A DNA stretch of 33,824 nucleotides, from the NCBI GenBank assembly GCA_017623315.1, contig JAGAPJ010000121.1:1-33824 (forward strand), in the 5' to 3' direction. Both the position numbers and the translations under genes were made by a program. Source of the stretch: Clostridia bacterium (GTDB taxonomy: Bacteria > Bacillota > Clostridia > Oscillospirales > Acutalibacteraceae). Positions 16,787 through 24,287 of the stretch are shown piece after piece (position 1 is the stretch's first letter; every line of letters starts with the position of its first letter). The notes under the pieces were generated by a model. The model ran no database searches. It was not told the DNA's origin and was given only the letters and a program-made list of their open reading frames with translations.

Positions 16787-17095
16787 ATGAACAAAAAATT
16801 TGATAGATTTGAACTTTATGAGTTGCTTCAAAAAATACCTAACGGTAAAGTGATTACCTACGGTCAGGCAGCGGCTTTGCTAGGTAATAAAGGTTGGGCG
16901 AGAGCTGTAGGTAATGCGCTTCACCGTAATCCCGACGGTGAAAAATATCCTTGCTATAAAGTGGTATACGGCGACGGCTCACTTTGTGAAGCGTTTGTTT
17001 TTGGCGGCGCTAATGAACAACAGCGCCGTTTAGAAGCTGAGGGTATAGAAGTTGTGAATAATAAAGTTAATCTTAAAAAGTATGGGATATTTTAA
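16787..17095 (+). CDS. MGMT-family alkylated-DNA repair/alkyltransferase-like protein
   Basis: 102 residues covering only the C-terminal DNA-binding domain of O6-alkylguanine alkyltransferase. KIPNGKVITYGQAAALLG begins the winged-helix, RAVGNALHRNP is the recognition helix with the Arg finger, and PCYKVV (about 55-60) keeps the acceptor Cys in place of the usual PCHRVV. Alkyltransferase-like ATL proteins have Trp there, so this one could still be a true alkyltransferase; the His-to-Tyr change is unusual but occurs in small MGMT-like proteins. CAAGGAG precedes the ATG. It is a single-gene unit. Confidence 0.85.
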   Translation: MNKKFDRFELYELLQKIPNGKVITYGQAAALLGNKGWARAVGNALHRNPDGEKYPCYKVVYGDGSLCEAFVFGGANEQQRRLEAEGIEVVNNKVNLKKYGIF

Positions 17096-17243
17096 AGTGA
17101 TATAATTACATATAAAAAAGCGCTGTAGCCTAAGTTTTTACACATATACTGCATTGCCGCTTTAAGTTCACCATTACCGTCGCCAAGCTGCTCCTGCATA
17201 GTGCTGCATACTGCGTGTTGGGCTTTTCTACGGCAACAGGGTG
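17092..17243 (-). pseudogene. Decayed Mn-catalase/CotJC-like fragment
   Basis: On the minus strand, one frame reads HPVAVEKPNTQYAAL and, after a one-base shift near 17200, another reads MQEQLGDGNGELKAAMQYMC before stopping. This matches the start of the manganese-catalase/CotJC ferritin-like domain (pattern KPn-YAaLLqEQlGG-NGELkAAmqY). The rest of the domain is absent. It is a frameshifted, 3'-truncated remnant, with no ribosome site of its own. CotJC is a spore-coat protein in Bacillus. The call rests on my memory of the family. Confidence 0.65.
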
Positions 17244-17267
17244 AAAAAGCATTTTTCCGTGTTTAAA

Positions 17268-17321
17268 CAAAAAAACCTCCGTTAATTTGGTATTACATAT
17301 TCTTTCCATTATTGACGGAGG
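17268..17321 (-). terminator. Terminator of the marR-ABC exporter operon
   Basis: On the minus strand, CCTCCGTCAAT (17311-17321) pairs with ATTAACGGAGG (17276-17286) and is followed by seven T. It lies directly after the stop of the last ABC gene. Confidence 0.85.
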
Positions 17322-17336
17322 TATATCTATGTTTTA

Positions 17337-19136
17337 TTAACTAAACTGTGAATGATAAAGCGTGTAGTAAAAACCGCCTTGCTTTATAAGCTCCTCGTGG
17401 TTACCTTGTTCAATAATTGCGCCGTCCTTAACTACTAAAATAGTGTCGGCATTTTGAATGGTTGAAAGTCGGTGAGCAATTATAAAGCAGGTTTTGTTTT
17501 CCATAAGGGCAGTCATTGCCTTTTGTATTTGTATTTCGGTGCGTGAGTCAACGTTTGAGGTTGCTTCATCAAGAATAAGGATAGGTGCCTTTGAAAGAAA
17601 AGCACGGGCAATGGTTATAAGCTGTTTTTGTCCCTTTGAAATATTAACGCCATCGTCCGAAAGTATTGTGTTATAACCGTCGGGCAGGGTTTTAATATAG
17701 GAATCTATCCTGGCTGATTTTGCCGCTGCATAAACCTCTTCGGGTGTTGCATCCTCACGTCCGTATACAATGTTATCGTATATGCTACCACAGAAAAGCC
17801 AAGTGTCTTGCAGCACCATATTAAAGGCTAGGCGTAAATCGGCACGCTTAATATTTGTTGAGGGTATGCCGTCAATAAGTATTTTGCCGCCCTGTTGGTC
17901 ATAAAAGCGCATAAGCAGGTTTATAATAGTGGTTTTACCTGCGCCTGTCGGACCTACTATAGCCACGGTTTGACCCTTTTTAGCATTTACGTTTACGTTT
18001 TTTAGTATTATTTTATCCTCGGTATAGCCGAAGGTGACGTTTTGTAAAGCAACGTCGCCTTTTACCTCCTTTAATTCCTTGGCATCAACTGCATCGGTTT
18101 TTTCGGGGGCTTCATCAAGAATGGCAAACACACGCTCAGCCGCTGAAAATGCTGACTGAATTTCGTGAAGAATGTTTGAAAATTCGTTAATAGGTCCTGC
18201 AAATTTTCTTGAATACTGTACAAACTGTGCCACACCGCCAAGGGTAATAAAAAATGCTGAGGTAGCAAGAATAGTACCGTTTTGCGAATACATATACATT
18301 ATTCCGCCTAAAACTGCCACAAGTGTAAGCGAAACGTTATTTATAAGGTTAATTGTGGGGTAAAGCAATGCAGCGTTATATTCGGCGTTATAAAATGCAT
18401 CCATTGCTTCATCGTTAATTATATTAAAGCGTGAGGATATAACCTCTTCTACACCATAAGCCGAAATCGTGCGGGATCCTGTAAGCATTTCTTCGGCAAA
18501 GCCGTTAAGCTCGCCGTATTTTTTTGCACGTTTTCTGAAAAGGGGACGCACCCTTTTTGAACGGTAACGTGTAAATAATAATGATACGGGAACTGTAAGC
18601 ACAAATATAAGTATCATTGGTTTTGATATTTGCCACATAAATATAAGCGAGCCGACAACGGTATAAATACTTGTAAGTATTTGCACAAGGTCGTGCGAAA
18701 GGGTGCTATTTATGGTGTCAATATCATAGGATAAATGGCTTATAATATCGCCTGTTGCGTGGGTGTCGAAAAAGCTTACGGGAAGGGTGGTCAGCTTTTC
18801 AAACACTTGTTTTCGCATTTTATAGGTTATTCTTTGACTTAAATTAAGCATAGTTAACGACAAAACGTATGAAAGAATTGCCGATATAACGTAGCAACCA
18901 AGCATGTAGCCTATATTTTGCCAAACCGCAGGGAAGTTAACACCACTTTTAAACTCAATAGCATCAATTGCCGCACCTGAAAATCTTGGGCCTAATAGGG
19001 ATAATTGGTTTGAGCCAAGGGTTAAAGCAAGCGCTAAAATAAACAGTGGCCATTGCTGTAAAACGTATTTACTAAGTCTTATAAATATCCCTTTTTTGTT
19101 TTTGGGATTTGTGTTTTTATTATTCAAGAAAAGCAC
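17337..19136 (-). CDS. ABC exporter half-transporter, subunit with degenerate signature
   Basis: 599 residues: six-helix type I exporter membrane domain (about 20-320) followed by a nucleotide-binding domain. Walker A is GPTGAGKTT (about 392), Walker B LILDEATSNVD with catalytic Glu, and the switch His is in IAHRLST. The signature is NISKGQKQL instead of LSGGQ. The partner subunit, 17 bp overlapping upstream, has the mirror set of defects. Together they form an asymmetric heterodimer like BmrCD or TM287/288, which export drugs or lipids with one catalytic and one degenerate ATP site. Substrate unknown; the MarR gene at the head of the operon favours multidrug efflux. Confidence 0.9.
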   Translation of the reverse strand: MLFLNNKNTNPKNKKGIFIRLSKYVLQQWPLFILALALTLGSNQLSLLGPRFSGAAIDAIEFKSGVNFPAVWQNIGYMLGCYVISAILSYVLSLTMLNLSQRITYKMRKQVFEKLTTLPVSFFDTHATGDIISHLSYDIDTINSTLSHDLVQILTSIYTVVGSLIFMWQISKPMILIFVLTVPVSLLFTRYRSKRVRPLFRKRAKKYGELNGFAEEMLTGSRTISAYGVEEVISSRFNIINDEAMDAFYNAEYNAALLYPTINLINNVSLTLVAVLGGIMYMYSQNGTILATSAFFITLGGVAQFVQYSRKFAGPINEFSNILHEIQSAFSAAERVFAILDEAPEKTDAVDAKELKEVKGDVALQNVTFGYTEDKIILKNVNVNAKKGQTVAIVGPTGAGKTTIINLLMRFYDQQGGKILIDGIPSTNIKRADLRLAFNMVLQDTWLFCGSIYDNIVYGREDATPEEVYAAAKSARIDSYIKTLPDGYNTILSDDGVNISKGQKQLITIARAFLSKAPILILDEATSNVDSRTEIQIQKAMTALMENKTCFIIAHRLSTIQNADTILVVKDGAIIEQGNHEELIKQGGFYYTLYHSQFS

Positions 19137-20838
19137 CTCCCATTTGAGAATCGCTAATTTCCTTATATTCTATACAGCTTTGCATTAAGTCCTCGTGCTT
19201 GCCACAGCCAATTATAGCGCCGTTTTCAATAACTAAAATAAGGTCGCAGTTTTTAACCGAGCTTACTCTTTGAGCAACTGTTATAACGGTTGAGTTCGGT
19301 ATATCACGCGAAAGTGCCAAGCGTAAGTTTGCGTCGGTTTTATAATCAAGCGCCGAGGAGGAATCATCAAGTATTAATATTTCGGGTTTACCCGCAATAG
19401 CGCGAGAAATAAGCAAGCGTTGACGCTGACCGCCCGAAAGGTTGGTGCCGCCGGTTGTAACAGCATGGGAAAATCCGTCCGAAAAGGCGGTAATAAATTC
19501 GTGTGCTTGGGCGGTAATTGTGGCGTTTTCAATATCTGCGATTGAAATATCACGTCCAAAGCGGATGTTTTCTTCTATTGAATCGGCATAAATAAAATCG
19601 TTTTGAAATACCACACCAAACATTGCGGTAAGCTCATCACGGGTGTAAGCGCGCACGTCCTTGCCGTTTATACGAATAACGCCCGAATTTGCATCATAAA
19701 AGCGCATAAGCAGTCGCAAAAGGGTGGATTTACCGCTACCTGTAGCACCGATAATACCTAAAGTTTCGCCCCTTTTAAGCTTAAATGAAACGTTTTTAAT
19801 ATCGTTTTCTTTACCTAAATATGAAAAGCTTACGTCCTCAAAGGAAATGTGAAAATTCTTGTCACCTTTGTCGTCGTCTTCGATTATTTTAAGCTCGTTT
19901 TCTTGTTCCATAACCTTTGAAATTCGTTTAGCCGAGGCGGCGCATTTGGTGTACATAACAAACATACGGGAAAGCGACATCATAGCCATTGAAATCAGCG
20001 TGAAATATTGCATAAAGGCAATAACGGTTGTTGTTGATGAGGTGCCGTTTGCCACAAAATATGCGCTGAAAGCCACAACCGCAACAATGCCACCGTTCAT
20101 AAGCAGTGTCATAACAGGGTTTACAACACCCATAATTGTGGCGGCTTTGGTTTCATTTCGTTTAATGGTCAAATTTGCCTTGTCATAACGTGCGTTTTCA
20201 TAATCCACCTTTGAAAGCGCCTTTATAACACGAATACCCTGTGCGTCCTCACGCACAACCCTTACCATACCGTCAACCGACTGCTGTACTGTCGAATAAA
20301 GCGGCACGCCCAAGCGTGAAATGCTATATACAACAACAAAAATTATCGGTAGGGTAGCTATCATAACGAGGGCAAGCTTTTTATCCATACAAAGTGTAAT
20401 AACCGACCCACCAAGCAGTAATATTGGTGCGCGAATACCCATTCGTTGTATCATTCCAATAAAGTTTTGTACATTATATGTGTCGGACGTTATACGTGCT
20501 TCAAGCGATGGGATAGTAAAGTGGTCGGTGCTTCTGGCCGACAAATTAAGTGTTTTGGAAAATAATTCTTTTCGCATACGGGTGGCAAATTTCATAGTTG
20601 TTTTTGCAGCCATTCGGTTTGCAATAACGTTACCAAGTGATGCGGTAAGAGCGCAAATAATCATAAGTACGCCAAAAAATATAATTTTTGAAACCTTATT
20701 GCTTTGAATAACGTTTTCAAGTATGTAGCTTAATAAAAATGGTATTATAAGCTCCGCCACCGTGCCGACGGTTTTTATAGTTGTACCAACGGCTATCCGT
20801 TTGGTTAGCGGCTTTAAAAATGAAAAAACCCAGTTCAT
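19120..20838 (-). CDS. ABC exporter half-transporter, subunit with degenerate catalytic site
   Basis: 572 residues: type I exporter membrane domain (about 10-310), then a nucleotide-binding domain. Walker A GATGSGKST (about 365) and signature NLSGGQRQR are canonical. Walker B reads ILILDDSSSALD, Asp replacing the catalytic Glu, and the switch His is Gln in VAQRVSS. These changes mark the degenerate-site subunit of heterodimeric exporters. Its normal signature would complete the active site of the 599-residue partner. The start overlaps the MarR stop by 4 bp (ATGA), so the three genes are one coupled operon. Confidence 0.9.
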   Translation of the reverse strand: MNWVFSFLKPLTKRIAVGTTIKTVGTVAELIIPFLLSYILENVIQSNKVSKIIFFGVLMIICALTASLGNVIANRMAAKTTMKFATRMRKELFSKTLNLSARSTDHFTIPSLEARITSDTYNVQNFIGMIQRMGIRAPILLLGGSVITLCMDKKLALVMIATLPIIFVVVYSISRLGVPLYSTVQQSVDGMVRVVREDAQGIRVIKALSKVDYENARYDKANLTIKRNETKAATIMGVVNPVMTLLMNGGIVAVVAFSAYFVANGTSSTTTVIAFMQYFTLISMAMMSLSRMFVMYTKCAASAKRISKVMEQENELKIIEDDDKGDKNFHISFEDVSFSYLGKENDIKNVSFKLKRGETLGIIGATGSGKSTLLRLLMRFYDANSGVIRINGKDVRAYTRDELTAMFGVVFQNDFIYADSIEENIRFGRDISIADIENATITAQAHEFITAFSDGFSHAVTTGGTNLSGGQRQRLLISRAIAGKPEILILDDSSSALDYKTDANLRLALSRDIPNSTVITVAQRVSSVKNCDLILVIENGAIIGCGKHEDLMQSCIEYKEISDSQMGGAFLE

Positions 20839-21275
20839 TTGTTTTCCTCTTGCTTTTCAATAATTTCTCTTGCTCTTTCTTGCATACGGTTTAATACCGA
20901 ATTAAAAATGTCAAGCTCGTTTTGCGGTATGCCTTCGGATAAAAGCTCTATCCATTCGCGTGATGCATTTCGTATTTCGGGTAGCACTTTAAGCATTTTA
21001 TCGGTAGGATACACTGAAAATTGTCGCTTATCGTTTGGAAGCGGTTTTCTTAAAATATATCTCTTTTCTTCAAGATAATTAAGGTTTCTTGCGACGGTGC
21101 TTTTATTAACGCAAAGCTCTTGTGCAATCTCTTCCTGTGAGCGACCGGGAACACGGCATATAGCCAAAGCAAAGGCATAATGACTGCTTTGCATGTCCTT
21201 GGCTGTGATTTTATTGCTTCGGTATATCGCTTGTGAACGGCTAATGTTATTAAGCATTTTCATAAATTTTGCCAT
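20835..21275 (-). CDS. MarR-family transcriptional regulator
   Basis: 146 residues from the ATG at 21275, which has AGAGG 7 bp upstream; a longer reading frame lacks a ribosome site. The winged helix-turn-helix spans about 45-105: GRSQEEIAQELCVNKSTVARNLNYLEEKRYILRKP, with wing NDKRQFSVYPTDK. Flanking helices suit MarR dimerisation. It likely represses its own operon by binding the GTTGCA-type palindrome just downstream of the -10 box, and releases it when a ligand, perhaps an exporter substrate, binds. The stop overlaps the next gene by 4 bp. Confidence 0.9.
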   Translation of the reverse strand: MAKFMKMLNNISRSQAIYRSNKITAKDMQSSHYAFALAICRVPGRSQEEIAQELCVNKSTVARNLNYLEEKRYILRKPLPNDKRQFSVYPTDKMLKVLPEIRNASREWIELLSEGIPQNELDIFNSVLNRMQERAREIIEKQEENK

Positions 21276-21298
21276 ATAAATACCTCTAAAAAACAAAA

Positions 21299-21359
21299 TA
21301 GTTGCATCTGCAACAGTTTCTTACGCAACTATTATAATTGAAGCTTGTGGTTATGTCAA
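21299..21359 (-). promoter_or_regulatory. Consensus promoter and palindromic MarR operator
   Basis: On the minus strand, perfect TTGACA (21354-21359) and TATAAT (21331-21336) have the ideal 17 bp spacing. Just downstream lies the palindrome GTTGCA-TC-TGCAAC (21301-21314), and a third half-site TAGTTGC (21325-21331) touches the -10 box. A repressor bound here would block initiation. Such a strong promoter implies high output when derepressed. Confidence 0.8.
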
Positions 21360-21404
21360 TTGAAATAAGTCGAATTTATAATATACATTTTTAAACTTAA
21401 CAAT

Positions 21405-21450
21405 AAAACAGCCTATTGGGTTTTTATTAGAAACCCAATAGGCTGTTTTT
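21405..21450. terminator. Terminator after the 4Fe-4S protein gene
   Basis: AAAACAGCCTATTGGGTTT (21405-21423) and its exact complement (21431-21449) form a 19 bp perfect stem with a 7 nt loop. T-runs occur on both sides. The minus-strand gene that starts at 22144 ends 2 bp away. Confidence 0.92.
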
Positions 21451-21451
21451 C

Positions 21452-22144
21452 TTAATCCAATATCCCACCGTCAGTTGAAATAGTAACCACTCGCCACGGA
21501 ATAAATTTACCGCTTGCTTGCAAGGCCTCTTTTACGGCATATTCAATACCGCCACAGCAGGGCACCTCCATACGTACAACAGTAACACTTTTAATATTAT
21601 TGTTTTTAATAATTGCAGTTAGTTTTTCGGTATAATCAACGCTGTCAAGCTTTGGGCAACCAATAAGGGTTATGTGGTTTTTGATAAATTCGTTGTGAAA
21701 GTTACCGTAAGCAAATGCAGTACAGTCGGCTGCAACTAACAGCTTTGCGCTGTTAAAATAAGGGGCGTTTAAAGGCACAAGCTTAATTTGTACAGGCCAT
21801 TGCGAAAGCTGACTGTTAATTGGTGCGGAAGTGTCGGATAAATCACAACCTTCTCTATGAATGGCTTTGGACTGCGTACTCGGGCAACCGCAAGGCAGGG
21901 GAGTCAACCTTTTCTTTGCCTCAATAACAGCGGCTTCATTATAAGCGGGTGCTTCTCGTTCTTCAAAGGTAATAGCACCAGTAGGGCAAGCAGGAAGACA
22001 GTCACCAAGACCGTCGCAATAATCCTCGCGCGTCAGTTTTGCTTTGCCGTTTATCATTTCAATGGCGCCTTCGTGGCAAGCGGCGGCACACGCTCCGCAA
22101 CCATTACATTTATTTTTATCAATTTTAATAATTTTTCTAATCAT
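21452..22144 (-). CDS. 4Fe-4S ferredoxin-type protein
   Basis: 230 residues from the ATG at 22144, which has GAGAGGG 7 bp upstream. The first cluster motif is canonical, CNGCGACAAAC (about 11-21). The second reads CDGLGDCLPACP, with Leu replacing the second Cys, so that cluster may be atypical. The rest has a CGCPS motif, TAFAYGNFH and CCGGIEYAV. This architecture belongs to ferredoxin-like proteins that I recall beside Crp/Fnr regulators and hybrid-cluster protein genes in Clostridia. It may handle electrons in nitrosative or redox stress; that role is inferred. It is divergent from a Crp/Fnr gene. Confidence 0.82.
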   Translation of the reverse strand: MIRKIIKIDKNKCNGCGACAAACHEGAIEMINGKAKLTREDYCDGLGDCLPACPTGAITFEEREAPAYNEAAVIEAKKRLTPLPCGCPSTQSKAIHREGCDLSDTSAPINSQLSQWPVQIKLVPLNAPYFNSAKLLVAADCTAFAYGNFHNEFIKNHITLIGCPKLDSVDYTEKLTAIIKNNNIKSVTVVRMEVPCCGGIEYAVKEALQASGKFIPWRVVTISTDGGILD

Positions 22145-22158
22145 AATTATTCCCTCTC

Positions 22159-22216
22159 TTGAGTTTTTTTTATAATTATAGTATAATAAATAAAACAAAT
22201 CGGTTGTTTTTACAAC
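22159..22216. promoter_or_regulatory. Divergent promoters with a Crp/Fnr-type box
   Basis: For the plus strand, TTGAGT (22159-22164), 17 bp and TATAAT (22182-22187) precede the regulator gene. GTTGT-TTT-TACAAC (22203-22216) contains TTGT-N4-ACAA, the Crp/Fnr half-site pattern. It lies downstream of the plus start site, a repressing position, and about 45 bp upstream of the likely minus start site (weak TTGTTT and TTATAA on the minus strand), an activating position. This fits activation of the 4Fe-4S gene and autorepression. Confidence 0.6.
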
Positions 22217-22231
22217 AAAAAGGAAAGTTTT

Positions 22232-22891
22232 ATGAATAAATATATAGGTGTTTTAAAAAGGACTCAAATGTTTGCGGGTGTTATTGATGACGAAATATCC
22301 TCAATGCTATCCTGTCTTGGTGCACGGATTAAAAGCTATAAAAAGGGTGAATACGTGCTTCGTCAGGGCGAGCATTTACGCGATATTGTTGTTTTGGTTG
22401 ATGGCAATCTTCACATACAGAAGGACGATTATTGGGGCAACCGCAGTATACTGGGTCAAATTGCGGTTGGTGAATTGTTTGGCGAGGCTTACATGGCACC
22501 CGAAAGCAGTGCGCTTTTAAATGACGTGGTTGCTGTAGAGGACAGCACGGTAATTTTGTTTGATGTAAGGCGAATTATTACAACCTGCCCGTCAGCCTGT
22601 CGTTTTCATGCTATGGTGGTGCAAAATATGTTTTTTGTTATATCCGAAAAGAATAAAAGGCTTGTGCAAAAGCTAGGGCACATGTCAAAGCGCTCCACAA
22701 GGGAAAAGTTAATTTCTTATTTGTCTGAGGAAGCTAAAAAGCAAAATAACGCAAGCTTTACTATACCATTTAACCGCCAACAGCTTGCTGATTTTTTGTC
22801 GGTCGATCGCAGCGCTATGTCAAACGAGCTTTGCAAAATGCGTGATGATGGGCATTTGGAATTTGATAAAAATCAATTTAAATTATTGTAA
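22232..22891 (+). CDS. Crp/Fnr-family transcriptional regulator
   Basis: 219 residues. The N-terminal cyclic-nucleotide-type beta barrel (about 15-120) contains YVLRQGEHLRDIVVLVDGNL and GELFGEAYM. A dimer helix follows (about 125-150), then a Crp-type helix-turn-helix (about 150-219) with FNRQQLADFLSVDRSAMSNEL. There is no N-terminal Cys cluster, so it does not sense oxygen by Fe-S as FNR does. AAAGGAAAG lies upstream of the ATG. It is divergent from the 4Fe-4S gene and probably controls it; in Clostridia such regulators often respond to nitric oxide or redox stress. Confidence 0.9.
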   Translation: MNKYIGVLKRTQMFAGVIDDEISSMLSCLGARIKSYKKGEYVLRQGEHLRDIVVLVDGNLHIQKDDYWGNRSILGQIAVGELFGEAYMAPESSALLNDVVAVEDSTVILFDVRRIITTCPSACRFHAMVVQNMFFVISEKNKRLVQKLGHMSKRSTREKLISYLSEEAKKQNNASFTIPFNRQQLADFLSVDRSAMSNELCKMRDDGHLEFDKNQFKLL

Positions 22892-22904
22892 AAGGAGCAA
22901 AGCC

Positions 22905-22961
22905 GTGAATAATATATTTGAAGGAAAACCAAAGGAAGCTATAGAGGTTTACTATATATAA
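22905..22961 (+). pseudogene. Truncated gene start after the Crp/Fnr gene
   Basis: A GTG with AAAGGAG 8 bp upstream opens an 18-codon frame (NNIFEGKPKEAIEVYYI after the start), stopped by TAA. It begins like a normal second gene of the Crp operon and then ends at a hairpin beside the tRNA-Pro remnant. It looks like the 5' end of a gene lost by deletion. I do not recognise the parent protein. Confidence 0.4.
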
Positions 22962-23001
22962 AATCGCCCATACGAAAAAATCATTTCATATAGACGATTT
23001 T
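22960..23001. terminator. Hairpin beside the tRNA-Pro 3' half
   Basis: AAAATCGCCCATA (22960-22972) pairs with TATAGACGATTTT (22989-23001) except for two positions. On the minus strand it directly follows the tRNA CCA and ends in four T. It is probably the original terminator of the tRNA-Pro gene, retained on the chromosome side. Confidence 0.55.
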
Positions 23002-23045
23002 GGTCGAGGTGACAGGGCTCGTACCTGCGGCATCTAGTTCCCAAA
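23001..23045 (-). pseudogene. 3' half of tRNA-Pro(TGG): attachment-site scar
   Basis: On the minus strand, loop TTTGGGA (anticodon TGG) is followed by ACTAG, variable ATGCC, T-stem GCAGG, loop TACGAGC, stem CCTGT, acceptor CACCTCG, A and encoded CCA. This is a complete tRNA-Pro from anticodon loop to 3' end. The expected 5' half is absent: the five bases before the loop (ACATA) do not pair with ACTAG. The T-loop TTC is changed to TAC, so the copy has begun to decay. Such a fragment is what tRNA-targeting integrases leave at one end of an element. The island lies to the right. Confidence 0.8.
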
Positions 23046-23325
23046 TATGTCATAGATTATTTTTTAGGCAATTTCAGGCAGTTTGTAGCCCTTTCGTCTG
23101 GAAAACAGATACTCTTTGAGCCTCTTGTCTCCACTGTTTCCATGTGTTCCGAAAATGACTGTGGGATGAGATGTGGTCGTAAAAATACTCCCCGAACAAG
23201 AAATTTGCTCGGGGAGTTTGCTGTTGGTGGTATGTTAACTCTGAACTGACAAAAAGTCAAGTCTTTTCTTCCATCAAAATTTGAGCCGCAGTAGACAAAG
23301 AATAAAAGCCCGGCGGAGAAAATGC
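23046..23325. other. Island left edge, no gene recognised
   Basis: This 280 bp stretch has no convincing gene. A minus-strand open frame here lacks a ribosome site and resembles no family. A strong hairpin occupies 23187-23217. No integrase coding sequence can be recognised on this side, so if the element is integrase-driven that gene should be at the other end. Confidence 0.5.
23187..23217 (-). terminator. Strong hairpin, probable minus-strand terminator
   Basis: ACTCCCCGAaCA (23187-23198) pairs with TGcTCGGGGAGT (23206-23217), one mismatch. On the minus strand ATTTTTA follows. No minus-strand gene upstream of it is recognised, so it may insulate the chromosome from island transcription. 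Confidence 0.6.
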
Positions 23326-23423
23326 GATATAACATAAATTCGAACTTTTTATAACATCTGACCGAAAACCTATTGTAAAATAAATTGAAGTGTGTTATAA
23401 TAAGAACGAATAAATGTTATATC
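23326..23423 (+). promoter_or_regulatory. Promoter with symmetric ATAACAT motif array
   Basis: TTGTAA (23373-23378), 17 bp and TATAAT (23396-23401) precede the HTH-DUF3990 gene. Four copies of an ATAACAT-like motif flank it: GATATAACAT (23326-23335) and TATAACAT (23350-23357) in one direction, GTGTTATAA (23392-23400, over the -10 box) and ATGTTATATC (23414-23423) in the other. The outermost two are perfect 10 bp inverted copies. This arrangement suggests cooperative binding by the HTH protein encoded downstream. Confidence 0.6.
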
Positions 23424-23437
23424 CATGGGAGGTCGCT

Positions 23438-24286
23438 ATGAAAAGCTCCGATATTATCAAAGATATACGTTCAAGATTAGGATTGAGCCAAACAGAACTC
23501 GCAGAAAAACTGGGGGTTAGTTTTGCTACGGTCAATCGTTGGGAGAAAGGTCGCTGTGAGCCTTCGCAGATCGCACTTAGCACGATTAAGCGTATGTGCG
23601 CCCATCATAATATAGATTATTCGCAATTCGAAGGTAACCATATTGTTACCTCCGATGAGGTGGTAACTTTATACCATGGTTCGAAATCTGGTATCGTTGG
23701 TGATATTGCACCTACAAGCAGGGAACATTGCGACTTTGGTAAAGGCTTCTATATGGGAACGGAAATGGCGCAGCCGTTGACATTAATCTGCAACTATCCC
23801 GATGCGAAGCTCTATACCGTAAAAGTTGACCTCTCAGGATTAAGAATTCTTGATATTGAGGTCGGTATCGATTGGGCGCTTATCGTTGCTTATAACAGAG
23901 GAAAGATGGATTCCGTAAAAGGTACGGCGATTTATAATCGCATTGCAGAAATGGCTGACGGCTGTGATATGCTGATTGGCTTTATTGCCAATGACAGAAT
24001 GTTCGTTGTACTTGACCGTTTCTTCAAGGGCGAAATTACAGATGAAGCCCTCATCCATAGCCTCTCTGCTCTGAAACTCGGTAAACAGTATGTTGCGCTG
24101 ACGGAAAAGGCATGCAGACAGATTAAAATAGTAGATGAAAAAGTATTAACAGAAGCTGACCGTGAAAAATTAAGAATAGAGAGCGAAGATAACCGTTCCA
24201 AAGGTATTGCGTTGGCAGATGAAATCTGCCGTCAGTACCGTCGTGAAGGACGCTTCTTCGATGAAATATTGAAAGCCGGTGAGTAA
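23438..24286 (+). CDS. XRE-type HTH fused to DUF3990 (ADP-ribosyltransferase-like), probable toxin
   Basis: 282 residues from ATG 23438 (GGGAGG 5 bp upstream; the ATG at 23414 lacks one). Residues about 4-58 are an XRE helix-turn-helix (LGLSQTELAEKLGVSFATVNRWEKG). Residues about 70-215 match DUF3990: LYHGSKSGI and DFGKGFYMG resemble the His and Tyr NAD-binding motifs of H-Y-E type ADP-ribosyltransferases, followed by KLYTVKVDLSGLRILD. Fusion of a DNA-binding domain to a toxin-like enzyme would let it bind its own promoter motifs. The partner starts 1 bp after its stop. ADP-ribosylation activity is inferred from family, not shown. Confidence 0.8.
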   Translation: MKSSDIIKDIRSRLGLSQTELAEKLGVSFATVNRWEKGRCEPSQIALSTIKRMCAHHNIDYSQFEGNHIVTSDEVVTLYHGSKSGIVGDIAPTSREHCDFGKGFYMGTEMAQPLTLICNYPDAKLYTVKVDLSGLRILDIEVGIDWALIVAYNRGKMDSVKGTAIYNRIAEMADGCDMLIGFIANDRMFVVLDRFFKGEITDEALIHSLSALKLGKQYVALTEKACRQIKIVDEKVLTEADREKLRIESEDNRSKGIALADEICRQYRREGRFFDEILKAGE

Positions 24287-24287
24287 T

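Noticed and set aside
23057..23335. A 92-codon minus-strand frame at the island edge
   Set aside because: No ribosome site, no family resemblance, and it runs through a strong terminator-like hairpin.
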